Position numbers and translations under genes: made by a program
Assembly: GCA_021832495.1 (NCBI GenBank)
Contig: JAKBKR010000002.1
Span: 1-29,700 of the forward strand
Direction: 5' to 3'
Source: a bacterium
GTDB lineage: Archaea; Thermoplasmatota; Thermoplasmata; Lutacidiplasmatales; UBA184
DNA length: 29,700 nt
Part shown: positions 15,699-24,492 of the stretch, piece after piece
Layout of the letters: the number at the start of each line of letters is the position of its first letter
Position numbering within the stretch: the first letter of the stretch is position 1
Notes under the pieces: model-generated
What the model saw: only the letters and a program-made list of their open reading frames with translations
Told to the model about the DNA's origin: nothing
The model's database searches: none

Positions 15699-17768
15699 AT
15701 GATCGATTACTTCTGGTACGCCTTCCTCGTCCCGCTATCGACCGCCATCGGATTCGTGGTCCTGGGTCTGGGGGGAACCTTCTTCAAGAAGGGGGGAGGC
15801 TTCATCGCCGTCATTGCGGAGGGGGCCGCCTTGGTCTTCGGGGTCTTCTTCGCCTATCAAGAATCGCTCTCTTCAACGCTCTACCACGATACGAGCTTCG
15901 TCTGGTTCGCCCTGCCCGACGGAACGAGCTTCGTCATGGGTACGCTCGTGAGCCCCCTCGGTGCGCTCATGCTCCTCGTGGTCAACATCGTGGGGTTCCT
16001 CGTGGTCCTTTACTCGATGGAGTACATGGCCCATGAGGAGGGGCTCCCCCGCTACTACGCGGAGATGATGCTCTTCCTCACCGCGATGAACGGCCTGGTC
16101 CTCGCGGACAATTACCTCGAATTCATCCTCATGTGGGAGCTCGTGGGCCTTTGCTCCTACCTCCTCATCGGCTTCTTCTGGAAGAAGCCCGAGGCCGCAA
16201 GCGCCGCAAAGAAGGCCTTCCTCGTGACCCGAGTGGGGGACGTCCTGCTCTTCGTCGGGGTCTTCATCTTCTTCACCTCCCTTGGGGGGATCGTCGATCC
16301 CTCGATCACCACCAGCCCCTACCCCGGACAGGTCTGCAGCAGCGCTGGGATCAACTGGGCCTGCGCGGGATTCACCTTCGCCCCGCCGAACGCAGACTCC
16401 AACGTCGTCTTCCTATCGGCGAACTCGGTGGCTTCGGTCACCGCCCGGGACCCGAACCTGATGACCCTCGCCGGTCTTCTCATCCTTGGCGGTGCCGCAG
16501 GGAAGAGCGCCCAGTTCCCTCTGCACACTTGGCTCCCGGATGCCATGGAGGGCCCCACCACCGTGAGCGCCCTCATCCACGCAGCGACCATGGTCGCCGC
16601 CGGCGTCTTCCTCTTGGCGATCACCTCGATCTACATCGGCTTCACACCCACCGCGGCCCTCGTCGTCCTGGCGATCGGAGGGTTCACGAGCCTCTTCGCC
16701 GGCACCATGGGCCTGGTGGCCCGGGATATCAAACGGGTGATCGCCTATTCCACGATGTCCCAGCTCGGATACATGGTCATGGCGGTGGGGGCAGCTTCCC
16801 TCGTGGCCATCGGCCCGGGGGCGGCCATGTTCCACCTCTTCACGCACGCTTTCTTCAAAGCGCTCCTGTTCCTGTCCGCCGGCTCCATCATCCATGCCCT
16901 CGGCACCCAGGACCTGTTCGCCATGGGAGGATTGCTCCGAAAGATGCCGGTCACGGGCTACACCATGCTGATCGGAGCCCTGGCCCTCTCCGGCATCCCG
17001 CCCTTTTCGGGGTTCTTTTCGAAGGACGGGCTGCTCTCGCTCACGTGGACCGCGGCCCAGCACTATCCCGGGGCGCTGGTCTTCTTCCTGATGGCGCTGG
17101 TCGGGGTCCTTTTGACCGCGCTCTACATCTTCCGGCTCTGGTTCCTCGCCTTCAGCGGAACGGAGGCCCGGGAGTCTAGCGCTCATCCGGCGCACGAGCC
17201 GAGCTGGGTCATGCGGGCCCCGCTCGTTACCCTGGCCGGGCTCACCCTCGTGGCCGGGTTCCTTCCCCTGCTCTCCGGGTTCAGCCACCTCCTCCCGGGG
17301 GTCCAATGGGGCGCCTTCGGCTATGCTTCCTCTGGCTCGGGCTTCTCCTTCAGCCAGACGGACCTCTTCTTGGGCCTCGTCTCTCTCGGCCTCGCCCTGA
17401 CCGGACTTCTTACCGCGTATGCGCTCTGGGGCAACGGACGGGTCTTCCGCCTCGCCGATGAGAGTCCCCTCAAGGGCCTCCACACCGTCCTCGTCCGGAA
17501 ATACTACTTTGACGAAGCCTACGATGGCCTGGCCCATGGTGGCGTACTCGGGATCGCCCGCGCCTTCGACTGGTTCGACCGCTACGTCATCGACGGGACG
17601 GTCCACGCGTTCGAGGACCTCTTCCGGATCGCCTCCGAGCGGGGCCGTCGGATCCAGACCGGGCTCGTCTCGAGCTATGTCTCGTGGGTGGTCTTCGGGC
17701 TCATCGTCCTCGTGTTCTTCTTCCTCTACGCCCTGCCGTATCTCACGTCCGCCTGGGGAGGAGGATGA
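15699..17768 (+). CDS. nuoL: complex I subunit L (NuoL), antiporter-like
   Basis: The distal antiporter-like pump subunit, 689 residues with some 16 helices. MWELVGLCSYLLIGFFWKK bears the helix-5 glutamate, and KSAQFPLHTWLPDAMEGPTT carries the helix-7 lysine and the histidine-containing loop. HAFFKALLFLSAGSIIHAL is helix 11. The C-terminal part (from about residue 590) is the lateral HL helix plus the last membrane helix. A loop of about 55 residues after helix 6 (near residues 200-255) contains two cysteines (QVCSS and WACAG) and is longer than usual; it could form a disulfide on the outside. GGAGG at 15681-15685 precedes the ATG. Confidence 0.97.
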   Translation: MIDYFWYAFLVPLSTAIGFVVLGLGGTFFKKGGGFIAVIAEGAALVFGVFFAYQESLSSTLYHDTSFVWFALPDGTSFVMGTLVSPLGALMLLVVNIVGFLVVLYSMEYMAHEEGLPRYYAEMMLFLTAMNGLVLADNYLEFILMWELVGLCSYLLIGFFWKKPEAASAAKKAFLVTRVGDVLLFVGVFIFFTSLGGIVDPSITTSPYPGQVCSSAGINWACAGFTFAPPNADSNVVFLSANSVASVTARDPNLMTLAGLLILGGAAGKSAQFPLHTWLPDAMEGPTTVSALIHAATMVAAGVFLLAITSIYIGFTPTAALVVLAIGGFTSLFAGTMGLVARDIKRVIAYSTMSQLGYMVMAVGAASLVAIGPGAAMFHLFTHAFFKALLFLSAGSIIHALGTQDLFAMGGLLRKMPVTGYTMLIGALALSGIPPFSGFFSKDGLLSLTWTAAQHYPGALVFFLMALVGVLLTALYIFRLWFLAFSGTEARESSAHPAHEPSWVMRAPLVTLAGLTLVAGFLPLLSGFSHLLPGVQWGAFGYASSGSGFSFSQTDLFLGLVSLGLALTGLLTAYALWGNGRVFRLADESPLKGLHTVLVRKYYFDEAYDGLAHGGVLGIARAFDWFDRYVIDGTVHAFEDLFRIASERGRRIQTGLVSSYVSWVVFGLIVLVFFFLYALPYLTSAWGGG

Positions 17769-19303
17769 GCGCGCTCGCCTACCCTTCCCCACTGACGGAC
17801 CTCCTCGCGATCTCGCTCGTCGGGGCCGCCGCCACGTTCTTCGCAGGGAAGTGGGCCCGCTGGGTCGCCCTCACCACGGCCGCAGTGTCCCTTGGGATCG
17901 TGATATGGGTCATGGTGAACTTCCAGCTGGGCACCGCCTTCGATTACCAGTTCGTCCAAGTGGTCCCCTGGCTCACCCTTTCCGGGGGATCGGGAGGTAT
18001 CGGGGTCAACTACACCGTCGGGATCGACGGCATCAGCCTCCCCTTCTTGCTCCTTTCTCCCATCCTGACCATCGTCTCCGTGGTCTACCATTGGAACGAG
18101 ACGAAGAACCCGGCCGGTTTCTTTGGTCTTGTCGGGCTCACGAACGCCGGTCTCTTCGGTGTGTTCGTATCGCTAGATATCCTGCTCTTCTTCGCGTTCT
18201 GGGAGATCGTGCTCATCCCGATGTTCTTCCTTATCGGGCACTGGGGGGGCCCCCGCCGCCACTATGCCTCCATCAAGTTCTTCGTATACACCCACGTCGC
18301 GAGTGTGGTGACCCTGGTGGCCCTCTTTGCCATGGTCTTCCTGGGAGGGTGGAGCTCGATGGACTTCGGAGGCAGCATCTCTACTGCCCAAGTGGCCGCC
18401 CTCGACACCAAGAACATCATGGTGGTGCCCCAAGTCCTGCTATTCGGAGCGATGTTCTTCGGTTTCGGGGTCAAGCTCCCCATGGTCCCGTTCCACACGT
18501 GGCTCCCCGATGCGCACGTGGAGGCGCCGACCGGAGGGTCGGTCCTCTTGGCCGGGATGCTCCTCAAGATGGGCGCCTATGGGCTCATCCGGATCGCCTT
18601 TCCCCTCCTTCCCTATGGCCATGTGAATGCCGAACCCGTCGTCTTAGGCATCGCTTTCCTGTCCATCATCTGGGGCGCTTTCCTATCCTTGTCCCAACGG
18701 GACCTGAAGCGCATGGTGGCCTACTCTTCCATCAATCACATGGGCATCGTTCTCCTCGCCATCGCCCTCTGGACGCAGTTGAGCGTGACGGCGGCGGTGC
18801 TCCTCATGTTCGCCCACGGCCTCGTGAGCGGGCTCCTGTTCCTCCTATCGGGCTCGGTCCACCACACCTACGGCACCCGGGACATCCCCTCCATCGGAGG
18901 GATGAATTCCCGCACGCCCGCCCTGACCACGATGCTCATGATCGGGTCGCTCGCTTCCCTGGGCCTGCCCGCGCTCGTGAGCTTCCCGGCCGAGTTCTCG
19001 GCCTTCCTTGCCACATGGGAAGCCCTGCGATGGTGGGTCTTCCTCCCGCTCCTCGGCCTCGTTGTCACCGCCGGGTTCTACTTGTGGATGCTCCAGCGCA
19101 TGGCCTTCGGGCCCCCGAGAGGGATCCCCGACAAGGCCACCGACCTCCCCTTCAACGAGATGATCTCCATGGGGCTCCTCGTGGCGCTCATCGTGCTCTA
19201 CGGCATACTCCCCTACCTCATCGTCCAGTTCATTCCCCACGCGGCCATCTTCGCCACCCAATGCTTCCACGGAGGTTCCACGGTATGTACCTCGACCCCA
19301 TGA
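17765..19303 (+). CDS. nuoM: complex I subunit M (NuoM), antiporter-like
   Basis: A 512-residue middle antiporter-like pump subunit with about 14 helices. The helix-5 glutamate is in FWEIVLIPMFFLIGHWGG and the helix-7 lysine in GFGVKLPMVPFHTWLPDAHV. SQRDLKRMVAYSSINHMGIV is the conserved loop-helix 9 region, and LMFAHGLVSGLLFLLSGSVH holds the helix-11 histidine. ATG 17765 overlaps the nuoL stop and follows GGAGGAGG. The C-terminus GGSTVCTSTP is short and polar. Confidence 0.97.
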   Translation: MSALAYPSPLTDLLAISLVGAAATFFAGKWARWVALTTAAVSLGIVIWVMVNFQLGTAFDYQFVQVVPWLTLSGGSGGIGVNYTVGIDGISLPFLLLSPILTIVSVVYHWNETKNPAGFFGLVGLTNAGLFGVFVSLDILLFFAFWEIVLIPMFFLIGHWGGPRRHYASIKFFVYTHVASVVTLVALFAMVFLGGWSSMDFGGSISTAQVAALDTKNIMVVPQVLLFGAMFFGFGVKLPMVPFHTWLPDAHVEAPTGGSVLLAGMLLKMGAYGLIRIAFPLLPYGHVNAEPVVLGIAFLSIIWGAFLSLSQRDLKRMVAYSSINHMGIVLLAIALWTQLSVTAAVLLMFAHGLVSGLLFLLSGSVHHTYGTRDIPSIGGMNSRTPALTTMLMIGSLASLGLPALVSFPAEFSAFLATWEALRWWVFLPLLGLVVTAGFYLWMLQRMAFGPPRGIPDKATDLPFNEMISMGLLVALIVLYGILPYLIVQFIPHAAIFATQCFHGGSTVCTSTP

Positions 19304-19316
19304 CGGAGGAGAGAGC

Positions 19317-20888
19317 ATGAGCTTCGACATTCCCTCCATCGCCCAGTACACCCCTGAGGCCACGGTCTTCATCGGAGTGATCCTCGTCTTCATGCTTGAC
19401 GTCGCGGGCATACGCAGCCGCGCGATTATCGGTGGGGCGACGTCCATTTTCCTTCTGCTCGCCTTCCTCCAGGTCCTCGCGGACCTCGGCTCTTGGCCAC
19501 TCCAGGGCCTTTCGACACTCCCGGCCGGGCTCCTCGGCACGCAGAACGGCCCGGTCATCTTCACGAACTTCGGCCTCATCTTCCAGGGGATCTTCCTCCT
19601 CTCGGCCCTCCTCGTGGCCCTCGCCAGCGTCTCGGAGGCTGATGGGGAAGAGGTGCCCACCTTCTACGCCTTGCTCAGCCTGGCGGCCCTCGGCATGCTC
19701 TTCGTGGCCATATCAGCGGATCTCATCTTCCTCCTCCTTTCGGTCGAGATCACCGGTATCGCCACCTACGTCATGGTGGGCTACACGCGCAAGGACCGGC
19801 GGGCGGTGGAGGCGGCGATGAAGTTCTACATCATCGGGGCCCTCTCCACGGCGATCAGTTTCTTCGGGGCGAGCCTCCTCTATGGGGCGTACGGTACCAC
19901 CAGCCTCACCGCCTTCCGGGCACTGCCTGCGAACAGTTCGCTCGCTTTGGTCGGCTTCGGAATGGTCGCGGTCGGTCTCGGGTTCAAGGCCACCCTCGTG
20001 CCCTTCCACATGTGGGCCGTCGATGTGTACGACGGCGCCCCCGCCTCCGTATCCGCGTTCCTCGCCGCGGGCAGCAAGAAGATGGGGCTCTTCGGGATAT
20101 TCATCGTATTCGTGGCCGCCGTCCGGATCTTCGCCTCCGCCCAGGGCTTCGCGCTCTATCTCGCCTTGGGAGCGCTCGCGGTCATCACCATGACGGTCGG
20201 CAACGTGATGGCGCTTGAGCAGACGACCATGAAGCGGATGCTCGCCTACTCATCGATAGCGCAGGCGGGCTACATGCTGCTCGGGATCGCCATCGACACG
20301 CCGGCGGCGCTTGCCGGGGCGACACTCCAGATCACCGCGGACGTCCTCATGAAGGCCGGGGCGTTCATCGTGGTCGGGGCCGCGGTGGGGCTCGGGGTCG
20401 GCCCGCTCATCACCGACTGGCGCGGGGTGGGCCACTCCCGCCCGGGGATCGGTGCGAGCTTCGCCATCATGCTCCTGTCGCTTGCGGGAATGCCCCTCAC
20501 CCTGGGGTTCGTCGGGAAGTTCTACCTGTTCTTCGCGGCCGTGGAGGCCGGGGGATACTTCACCCTCCTCGCCATCGCAGGGTTGCTCAACAGCGCGCTC
20601 TCCGTGTTCTACTACGCGCGCATCCTCCGGTACATGTACATGCCGGAGAGCACGGGTTCCGCTACGGTGGGGGCGCATCCGCTCTCGCATTCTTCCTTGG
20701 GTGTCGGAAATGCCCCGGCGGCTCCGGCCTGGGGGTCCGTCCGGGATGAGATCCGGGGCACGGGGAGCGCACGCTGGGCCACCGTGGTCGGCATTGCGCT
20801 CCTCCTCTTGGTGCTCGGGATCTACCCGACCCCGATCATCGGGGCCATGAATTCTGCGGCGCAGCAGTTCTTGACCTTGGGCCTGTAG
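19317..20888 (+). CDS. nuoN: complex I subunit N (NuoN), antiporter-like
   Basis: A 523-residue antiporter-like subunit ending the operon. SVEITGIATYVMVGYTRKDR carries the helix-5 glutamate, and GLGFKATLVPFHMWAVDVYD the helix-7 lysine; SAFLAAGSKKMGLF and MKRMLAYSSIAQAGYMLLGI follow in the usual order. A polar segment of about 45 residues (SATVGAHPLSHSSLG to GTGSARW) before the last helix seems an insertion. GGAGGAG ends six bases before ATG 19317. The gene ends 12 bases from the convergent glycosyltransferase stop, so no room exists for a separate terminator. Confidence 0.97.
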   Translation: MSFDIPSIAQYTPEATVFIGVILVFMLDVAGIRSRAIIGGATSIFLLLAFLQVLADLGSWPLQGLSTLPAGLLGTQNGPVIFTNFGLIFQGIFLLSALLVALASVSEADGEEVPTFYALLSLAALGMLFVAISADLIFLLLSVEITGIATYVMVGYTRKDRRAVEAAMKFYIIGALSTAISFFGASLLYGAYGTTSLTAFRALPANSSLALVGFGMVAVGLGFKATLVPFHMWAVDVYDGAPASVSAFLAAGSKKMGLFGIFIVFVAAVRIFASAQGFALYLALGALAVITMTVGNVMALEQTTMKRMLAYSSIAQAGYMLLGIAIDTPAALAGATLQITADVLMKAGAFIVVGAAVGLGVGPLITDWRGVGHSRPGIGASFAIMLLSLAGMPLTLGFVGKFYLFFAAVEAGGYFTLLAIAGLLNSALSVFYYARILRYMYMPESTGSATVGAHPLSHSSLGVGNAPAAPAWGSVRDEIRGTGSARWATVVGIALLLLVLGIYPTPIIGAMNSAAQQFLTLGL

Positions 20889-20900
20889 ACTTGGAACCGA

Positions 20901-22106
20901 CTAAGGCGTGGGATACGTCCGCCCCTTCCAGGTGACGCCCCGCCCGCGCACCCCCCGGACGAGGGAGCGCCAGAGCATCGCCACATAGAATACGACGCCC
21001 AGGGGATAGGTGAACGCATAACGCAAGGGGGCTTGTAGGGAACGCTGGAACGCCGCTTGCTTTAGCAAGGTCACGAAGATGGCCAGGAGGGAGACGAGGG
21101 TCCAAGGGAGCGAAAGGTACGCCAGTCCCATACCGAGGACCACGATCGGGGAGAGGAAGAGCAGGACCACCCCGACAAGAAGGGCGACCTGACGGGAGGC
21201 CCGGAACTCCGTGCCGTGCACATTCTTGGAAAGCCCCTCGAACATCTCCTTCCGGTCCCGGTACATCCGGGTCGTCACCATCTCCGGGGTCCAGACGAAC
21301 CGGATCGATCCGCCCGAGCGCTTGACCTCTTGGGCGAGCTTCACATCCTCGAGGACATAGTTCCGGATCCGCTCGTGTCCTCCGATTTGCTCGTAGCGTG
21401 CCCGGGTGATCATCAGGAACTGACCGTTCGCAATGGCGCGCCGGGACCCGGGCCGGTTCGACCGGTGGGGCATGAAGTACGTCAGGACGAACTGGGTGTA
21501 AAGGGGAAGGACCACGTTCTCCCAGAAGCTTCGCATGACGACCCGGGCCCCGAAGGTGACCAGATCCACGTTCCGCTGCTCGAGCTCCGAGAGCGCTGCG
21601 CGGAGCGCCTCAGGGGAGAGCCGAACGTCCGCGTCCAGGAACAGGAGCACATCGCCCGAGGTCGAACGATATCCCCGGTCGCAGGCCCAGTTCTTCCCCA
21701 CCCAGCCGGGAGGAAGAGGAGGTTCGGCGATCGCCTTCGTGACGGAAGGATGCTTTCGGGCGACCTCTTCGGTCCCGTCGGAGGAAGGGGCATGGACCAC
21801 GATGACCTCCGTCGAAACGGTCCCCGGGAGCTCTTGGTGGCGCAGGTCATCCAGGACGAGGGCGAGGTCCTGGGCCTCGTCCTTCGCAGGGATCACGATG
21901 CTCAGCCGTACCGGCGAGCGCGGCATACCCGCATCCTTCGCATGCAGCGAGGGGGTCCTCAACGCCAACACCACGGCGACCCCCTGCCCCAGGAAGATCG
22001 CAAGAAAATAGCCCAGAGCCAAGGGCCATCCCGACCACCCCGGGGACGAAAGGAGGCCGAGGGGTACGAAACTGAAGCCGGCTATGCGCGACGCAATGCC
22101 GGGCAT
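20901..22106 (-). CDS. membrane glycosyltransferase family 2 (CrtQ/carotenoid-GT-like)
   Basis: A 401-residue GT-A enzyme anchored in the membrane. One hydrophobic helix (about 26-50) precedes the catalytic domain: LSIVIPAKDEAQDL (68-81), the GWVGKNWACDRGY loop (134-146), the metal-binding FLDADV (156-161), and ANGQFLMITR with YVLEDVKLAQ (250-259) carrying the acceptor-side acidic pair. Two to three further helices lie at 307-350 and 363-380, and the tail GVTWKGRTYPTP is typical of this subgroup. The GWxGKNWAC signature is what I know from carotenoid and hopanoid-associated glycosyltransferases (CrtQ, CruC, HpnB), so a lipid or carotenoid acceptor is likely but unproven. The ATG at 22106 overlaps the gyrB stop (ATGA), so it is translated with gyrB and there is no own promoter. 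Confidence 0.88.
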   Translation of the reverse strand: MPGIASRIAGFSFVPLGLLSSPGWSGWPLALGYFLAIFLGQGVAVVLALRTPSLHAKDAGMPRSPVRLSIVIPAKDEAQDLALVLDDLRHQELPGTVSTEVIVVHAPSSDGTEEVARKHPSVTKAIAEPPLPPGWVGKNWACDRGYRSTSGDVLLFLDADVRLSPEALRAALSELEQRNVDLVTFGARVVMRSFWENVVLPLYTQFVLTYFMPHRSNRPGSRRAIANGQFLMITRARYEQIGGHERIRNYVLEDVKLAQEVKRSGGSIRFVWTPEMVTTRMYRDRKEMFEGLSKNVHGTEFRASRQVALLVGVVLLFLSPIVVLGMGLAYLSLPWTLVSLLAIFVTLLKQAAFQRSLQAPLRYAFTYPLGVVFYVAMLWRSLVRGVRGRGVTWKGRTYPTP

Positions 22107-24049
22107 CAGATGTCCAGGTTCGTGACCTCGTGGGCATGGGCCTGGATGTAGTCCCGGCGGGGCTCCACCTTCTCGCCCATGAGGATGTTGAACATCTGGT
22201 TCGCCTTCTCCGCGTCCTCGATGTTCACCTTGAGCATCGTGCGGGTGTCGGGACGCATCGTGGTCTCCCACAGCTGCGAGGGGTTCATCTCGCCTAGCCC
22301 TTTGTACCGGGAGATCGAGACCCCCCGCATCCCGCCGAAGTCTTTCACGATCTGGTCCTTCTCGTCGTCGGAGTACGCGTAGTGGACCTCCTTGCCCTTG
22401 CTCACCTTGTAAAGGGGTGGAAGGGCGATGTAAACGTGGCCCTGCTCGATGAGGTCGTGCATCTTGCGGTAGAAGAAGGTGAGGAGGAGGGTCCGGATGT
22501 GGGAACCGTCCACATCGGCATCCGTCATGATGATGATCCGGTGGTAGCGCAGGCGTTGGAGGTCGAACTCGTCCCCGATGTTCGTGCCGATGACGGTGAT
22601 GAGGTTGGTGATCTCCTCATTCTGGAGCATCTTGTCCAACCGGGCCTTCTCCACGTTGAGGATCTTCCCCCGGAGCGGGAGGATGGCCTGGAACTCCCGG
22701 TTCCGCCCCTGCTTCGCCGATCCACCGGCCGAGTCGCCCTCGACGATGAACAGTTCGCTCTTCGAGGCGTCCTTCGAGTGGCAGTCGGCGAGCTTGCCCG
22801 GAAGCACGCCCCCGTCCAAGAGACCCTTCCGGCGGGTGAGTTCCCGGGCCTTGCGGGCGGCCTCTCGGGCCTCGGCGGCCTGCAACGCCTTCGCCACGAT
22901 GACCTGGGCGGGGCCGGGATGCTCTTCGAGGTACTCGGCGAGCTTTTCGTTCACAACGGATTCCACGATCCCCTTGACCTCGGAGTTGCCAAGCCGGCCC
23001 TTCGTTTGGCCCTCGAACTGGGGCTCGAGGATCTTCACGGTCACGACGGCGGTCAGGCCCTCCCGCACGTCTTCCCCGGTGACACCCTCCTTCTCGCCCT
23101 TCACGAAGCCCCGCTTTCGGGCATAGTCGTTGATGCTGCGGGTCAGGGCGGCCCGGAACCCGGCCACATGGGTACCGCCATCAATGGTCGGGATGTTGTT
23201 GGCATACGAAAAGAGGACCTCGTTGTAGCCGTCGTCGTACTGCATCGCGATCTCGACCTCGACCGTCTGCCGGTTGACCATGATCGAGATGGGCGGGCTG
23301 AAGAGCGCGTTCTTGTTCTGGTTGAGCTCCTGGACGTATTCGGCAATCCCGCCGGAATAGTGGAAGGTGTTCTCGTAGCCCTCTCGCTCATCCCGGAAGA
23401 CGATCGTGACCTCGGGATTGAGGAAGGCAAGCTCGCGCAACCGGTGTTCCACGATAGCCTTCTCGAACGTGGTGGTCTCGAAGATCTGACCGTCCGGCTT
23501 GAACTTGATGGAAGTGCCCGTCCCTTCGCCATCTCCCTCCTCCCGGATGGGTGCGACCGGGTTTCCTCGCTCGAACCTTTGGAAGTACTTCTTGCCGTTC
23601 CGCTTGACCCGGGCCTCGAGGTACTCGGAGAGGGCGTTCACGACGTGCACCCCGACCCCGTGCAGACCTCCGGAGATCTTGTAGGTGTTCTTGTCGAACT
23701 TGCCGCCGGCGTGGAGCACGGTCATGACGATCTCCAGCGTGGGGCGGTTGTACCGGGGGTGGACCTCCACCGGGATCCCTCCGCCGTTGTCCGATACCGT
23801 GCAGGTCCCATCCTTGCCTAGAGTGACCTCGACGAACGTGCAGGCCCCACGGAGCGCCTCATCGATCGAGTTGTCGACGACCTCATTGATCAGGTGATGA
23901 AGACCGCGGGAATCCGTAGAACCAATGTACATGGCCGGACGCTTGCGGACGGCCTGCAATCCCTCGAGTATCTGGATCGATTCTGCGCCGTAGGACGCCG
24001 CTCCACGGCCCTGCGCTGCTTCTCCTGCCATTGCGTGCTGATTGTTCAT
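22106..24049 (-). CDS. gyrB: DNA gyrase subunit B
   Basis: A bacterial-type GyrB of up to 647 residues. GHKL ATPase motifs: NEVVDNSIDEA (E56, N60), SDNGGGIP (86-93) and SGGLHGVGVHVVNALS. The TOPRIM part has FIVEGDSAGGSAKQGRNR, PLRGKILNVEKARLDKML and MTDADVDGSHIRTLLLTFFY, and the C-terminus carries RYKGLGEMNPSQLWETTM. With gyrA (not in the window) it introduces negative supercoils using ATP. Euryarchaeal gyrases are held to be bacterial acquisitions. The TATA box CTTTTAACC at 24061-24067 is too close to ATG 24049 (12-18 bases), so translation more likely begins at the in-frame ATG 24031 (641 residues). The glycosyltransferase gene, not gyrA, follows it. Confidence 0.97.
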   Translation of the reverse strand: MNNQHAMAGEAAQGRGAASYGAESIQILEGLQAVRKRPAMYIGSTDSRGLHHLINEVVDNSIDEALRGACTFVEVTLGKDGTCTVSDNGGGIPVEVHPRYNRPTLEIVMTVLHAGGKFDKNTYKISGGLHGVGVHVVNALSEYLEARVKRNGKKYFQRFERGNPVAPIREEGDGEGTGTSIKFKPDGQIFETTTFEKAIVEHRLRELAFLNPEVTIVFRDEREGYENTFHYSGGIAEYVQELNQNKNALFSPPISIMVNRQTVEVEIAMQYDDGYNEVLFSYANNIPTIDGGTHVAGFRAALTRSINDYARKRGFVKGEKEGVTGEDVREGLTAVVTVKILEPQFEGQTKGRLGNSEVKGIVESVVNEKLAEYLEEHPGPAQVIVAKALQAAEAREAARKARELTRRKGLLDGGVLPGKLADCHSKDASKSELFIVEGDSAGGSAKQGRNREFQAILPLRGKILNVEKARLDKMLQNEEITNLITVIGTNIGDEFDLQRLRYHRIIIMTDADVDGSHIRTLLLTFFYRKMHDLIEQGHVYIALPPLYKVSKGKEVHYAYSDDEKDQIVKDFGGMRGVSISRYKGLGEMNPSQLWETTMRPDTRTMLKVNIEDAEKANQMFNILMGEKVEPRRDYIQAHAHEVTNLDI

Positions 24050-24060
24050 GCGGCCATCGG

Positions 24061-24068
24061 TTAAAAGC
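24061..24068 (-). promoter_or_regulatory. TATA box of gyrB
   Basis: On the minus strand GCTTTTAA is a good box A. Initiation about 25 bases on, near 24038, leaves the ATG at 24031 as the first downstream start of gyrB. Confidence 0.5.
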
Positions 24069-24253
24069 CTTGTACAGGACAGGAATTCACGCGGTGTGCG
24101 CCCCGCCTCCCTACTCCGTTCCGGACGGCGTTCCGAAGGAAGATGGGCGGGCCTGTGGGGAGTCTCGGAAGGGACCGTTTCCGGCCCCGTCTTTCGAACC
24201 CCAGTTATCCGGCTTAGAAGGCCGGCGCATTGTCCGAGCTATGCTACAGGCCC

Positions 24254-24265
24254 GTCCCGCGGGAC
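24254..24265. repeat. 12-bp perfect palindrome upstream of gyrB
   Basis: GTCCCGCGGGAC equals its own reverse complement. It lies about 205 bases upstream of the gyrB start and 81 bases past the 3' end of the tRNA. It could be a protein-binding site or chance in GC-rich DNA. Otherwise the stretch 24069-24346 shows no gene that I can support. Confidence 0.35.
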
Positions 24266-24346
24266 ATGTGCGATCCGCATATGGCTTCCCCCGTGGGGCC
24301 GCACCGGTCATGAGAAACACCCAGCGAACAATGGGGGGACGGGACA

Positions 24347-24431
24347 TGCAGGGGGAGGGATTTGAACCCACGGACTCCTTCGAGACCAGGACCTCAACCT
24401 GGCGCCTTTGACCATGCTGGGCCACCCCTGC
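24347..24431 (-). tRNA. tRNA-Leu (anticodon GAG)
   Basis: An 85-base class II tRNA on the minus strand. The acceptor stem GCAGGGG (24431 downward) pairs with CCCCTGC, and A73 at 24347 is the leucine discriminator. The anticodon stem CCAGG/CCTGG encloses TTGAGGT, giving anticodon GAG, which reads CUC/CUU. A long variable arm of leucine type follows, then the T loop TTCAAAT. The T stem GTGGG/CCCTC has one T-T mismatch. CCA is not encoded and no intron is seen. A TATA box lies upstream at 24458-24466. Confidence 0.93.
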
Positions 24432-24457
24432 GCTTCCTTTCCCCCAGCATGTCCGTT

Positions 24458-24466
24458 CCTTAAAGC
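24458..24466 (-). promoter_or_regulatory. TATA box of tRNA-Leu
   Basis: GCTTTAAGG on the minus strand, 27-35 bases before the tRNA 5' end, at the expected box A distance. Confidence 0.65.
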
Positions 24467-24492
24467 TTCGGGCATGCCAGTCCGCGTCCCCG

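Noticed and set aside
16413..17792. Long minus-strand reading frame (459 codons) antisense to nuoL
   Set aside because: Extremely charged and repetitive composition mirrors the hydrophobic codons of nuoL; no family signature and no promoter.
22382..23821. Long plus-strand reading frame antisense to gyrB
   Set aside because: Shadow of gyrB codons; Leu/Val/Asp/Glu-rich without recognisable motifs.
24347..24431. T-T mismatch in the T stem as a sign of a tRNA pseudogene
   Set aside because: All other stems, the anticodon loop, the variable arm, the discriminator base and the upstream TATA box are intact, so one mismatch is not enough.
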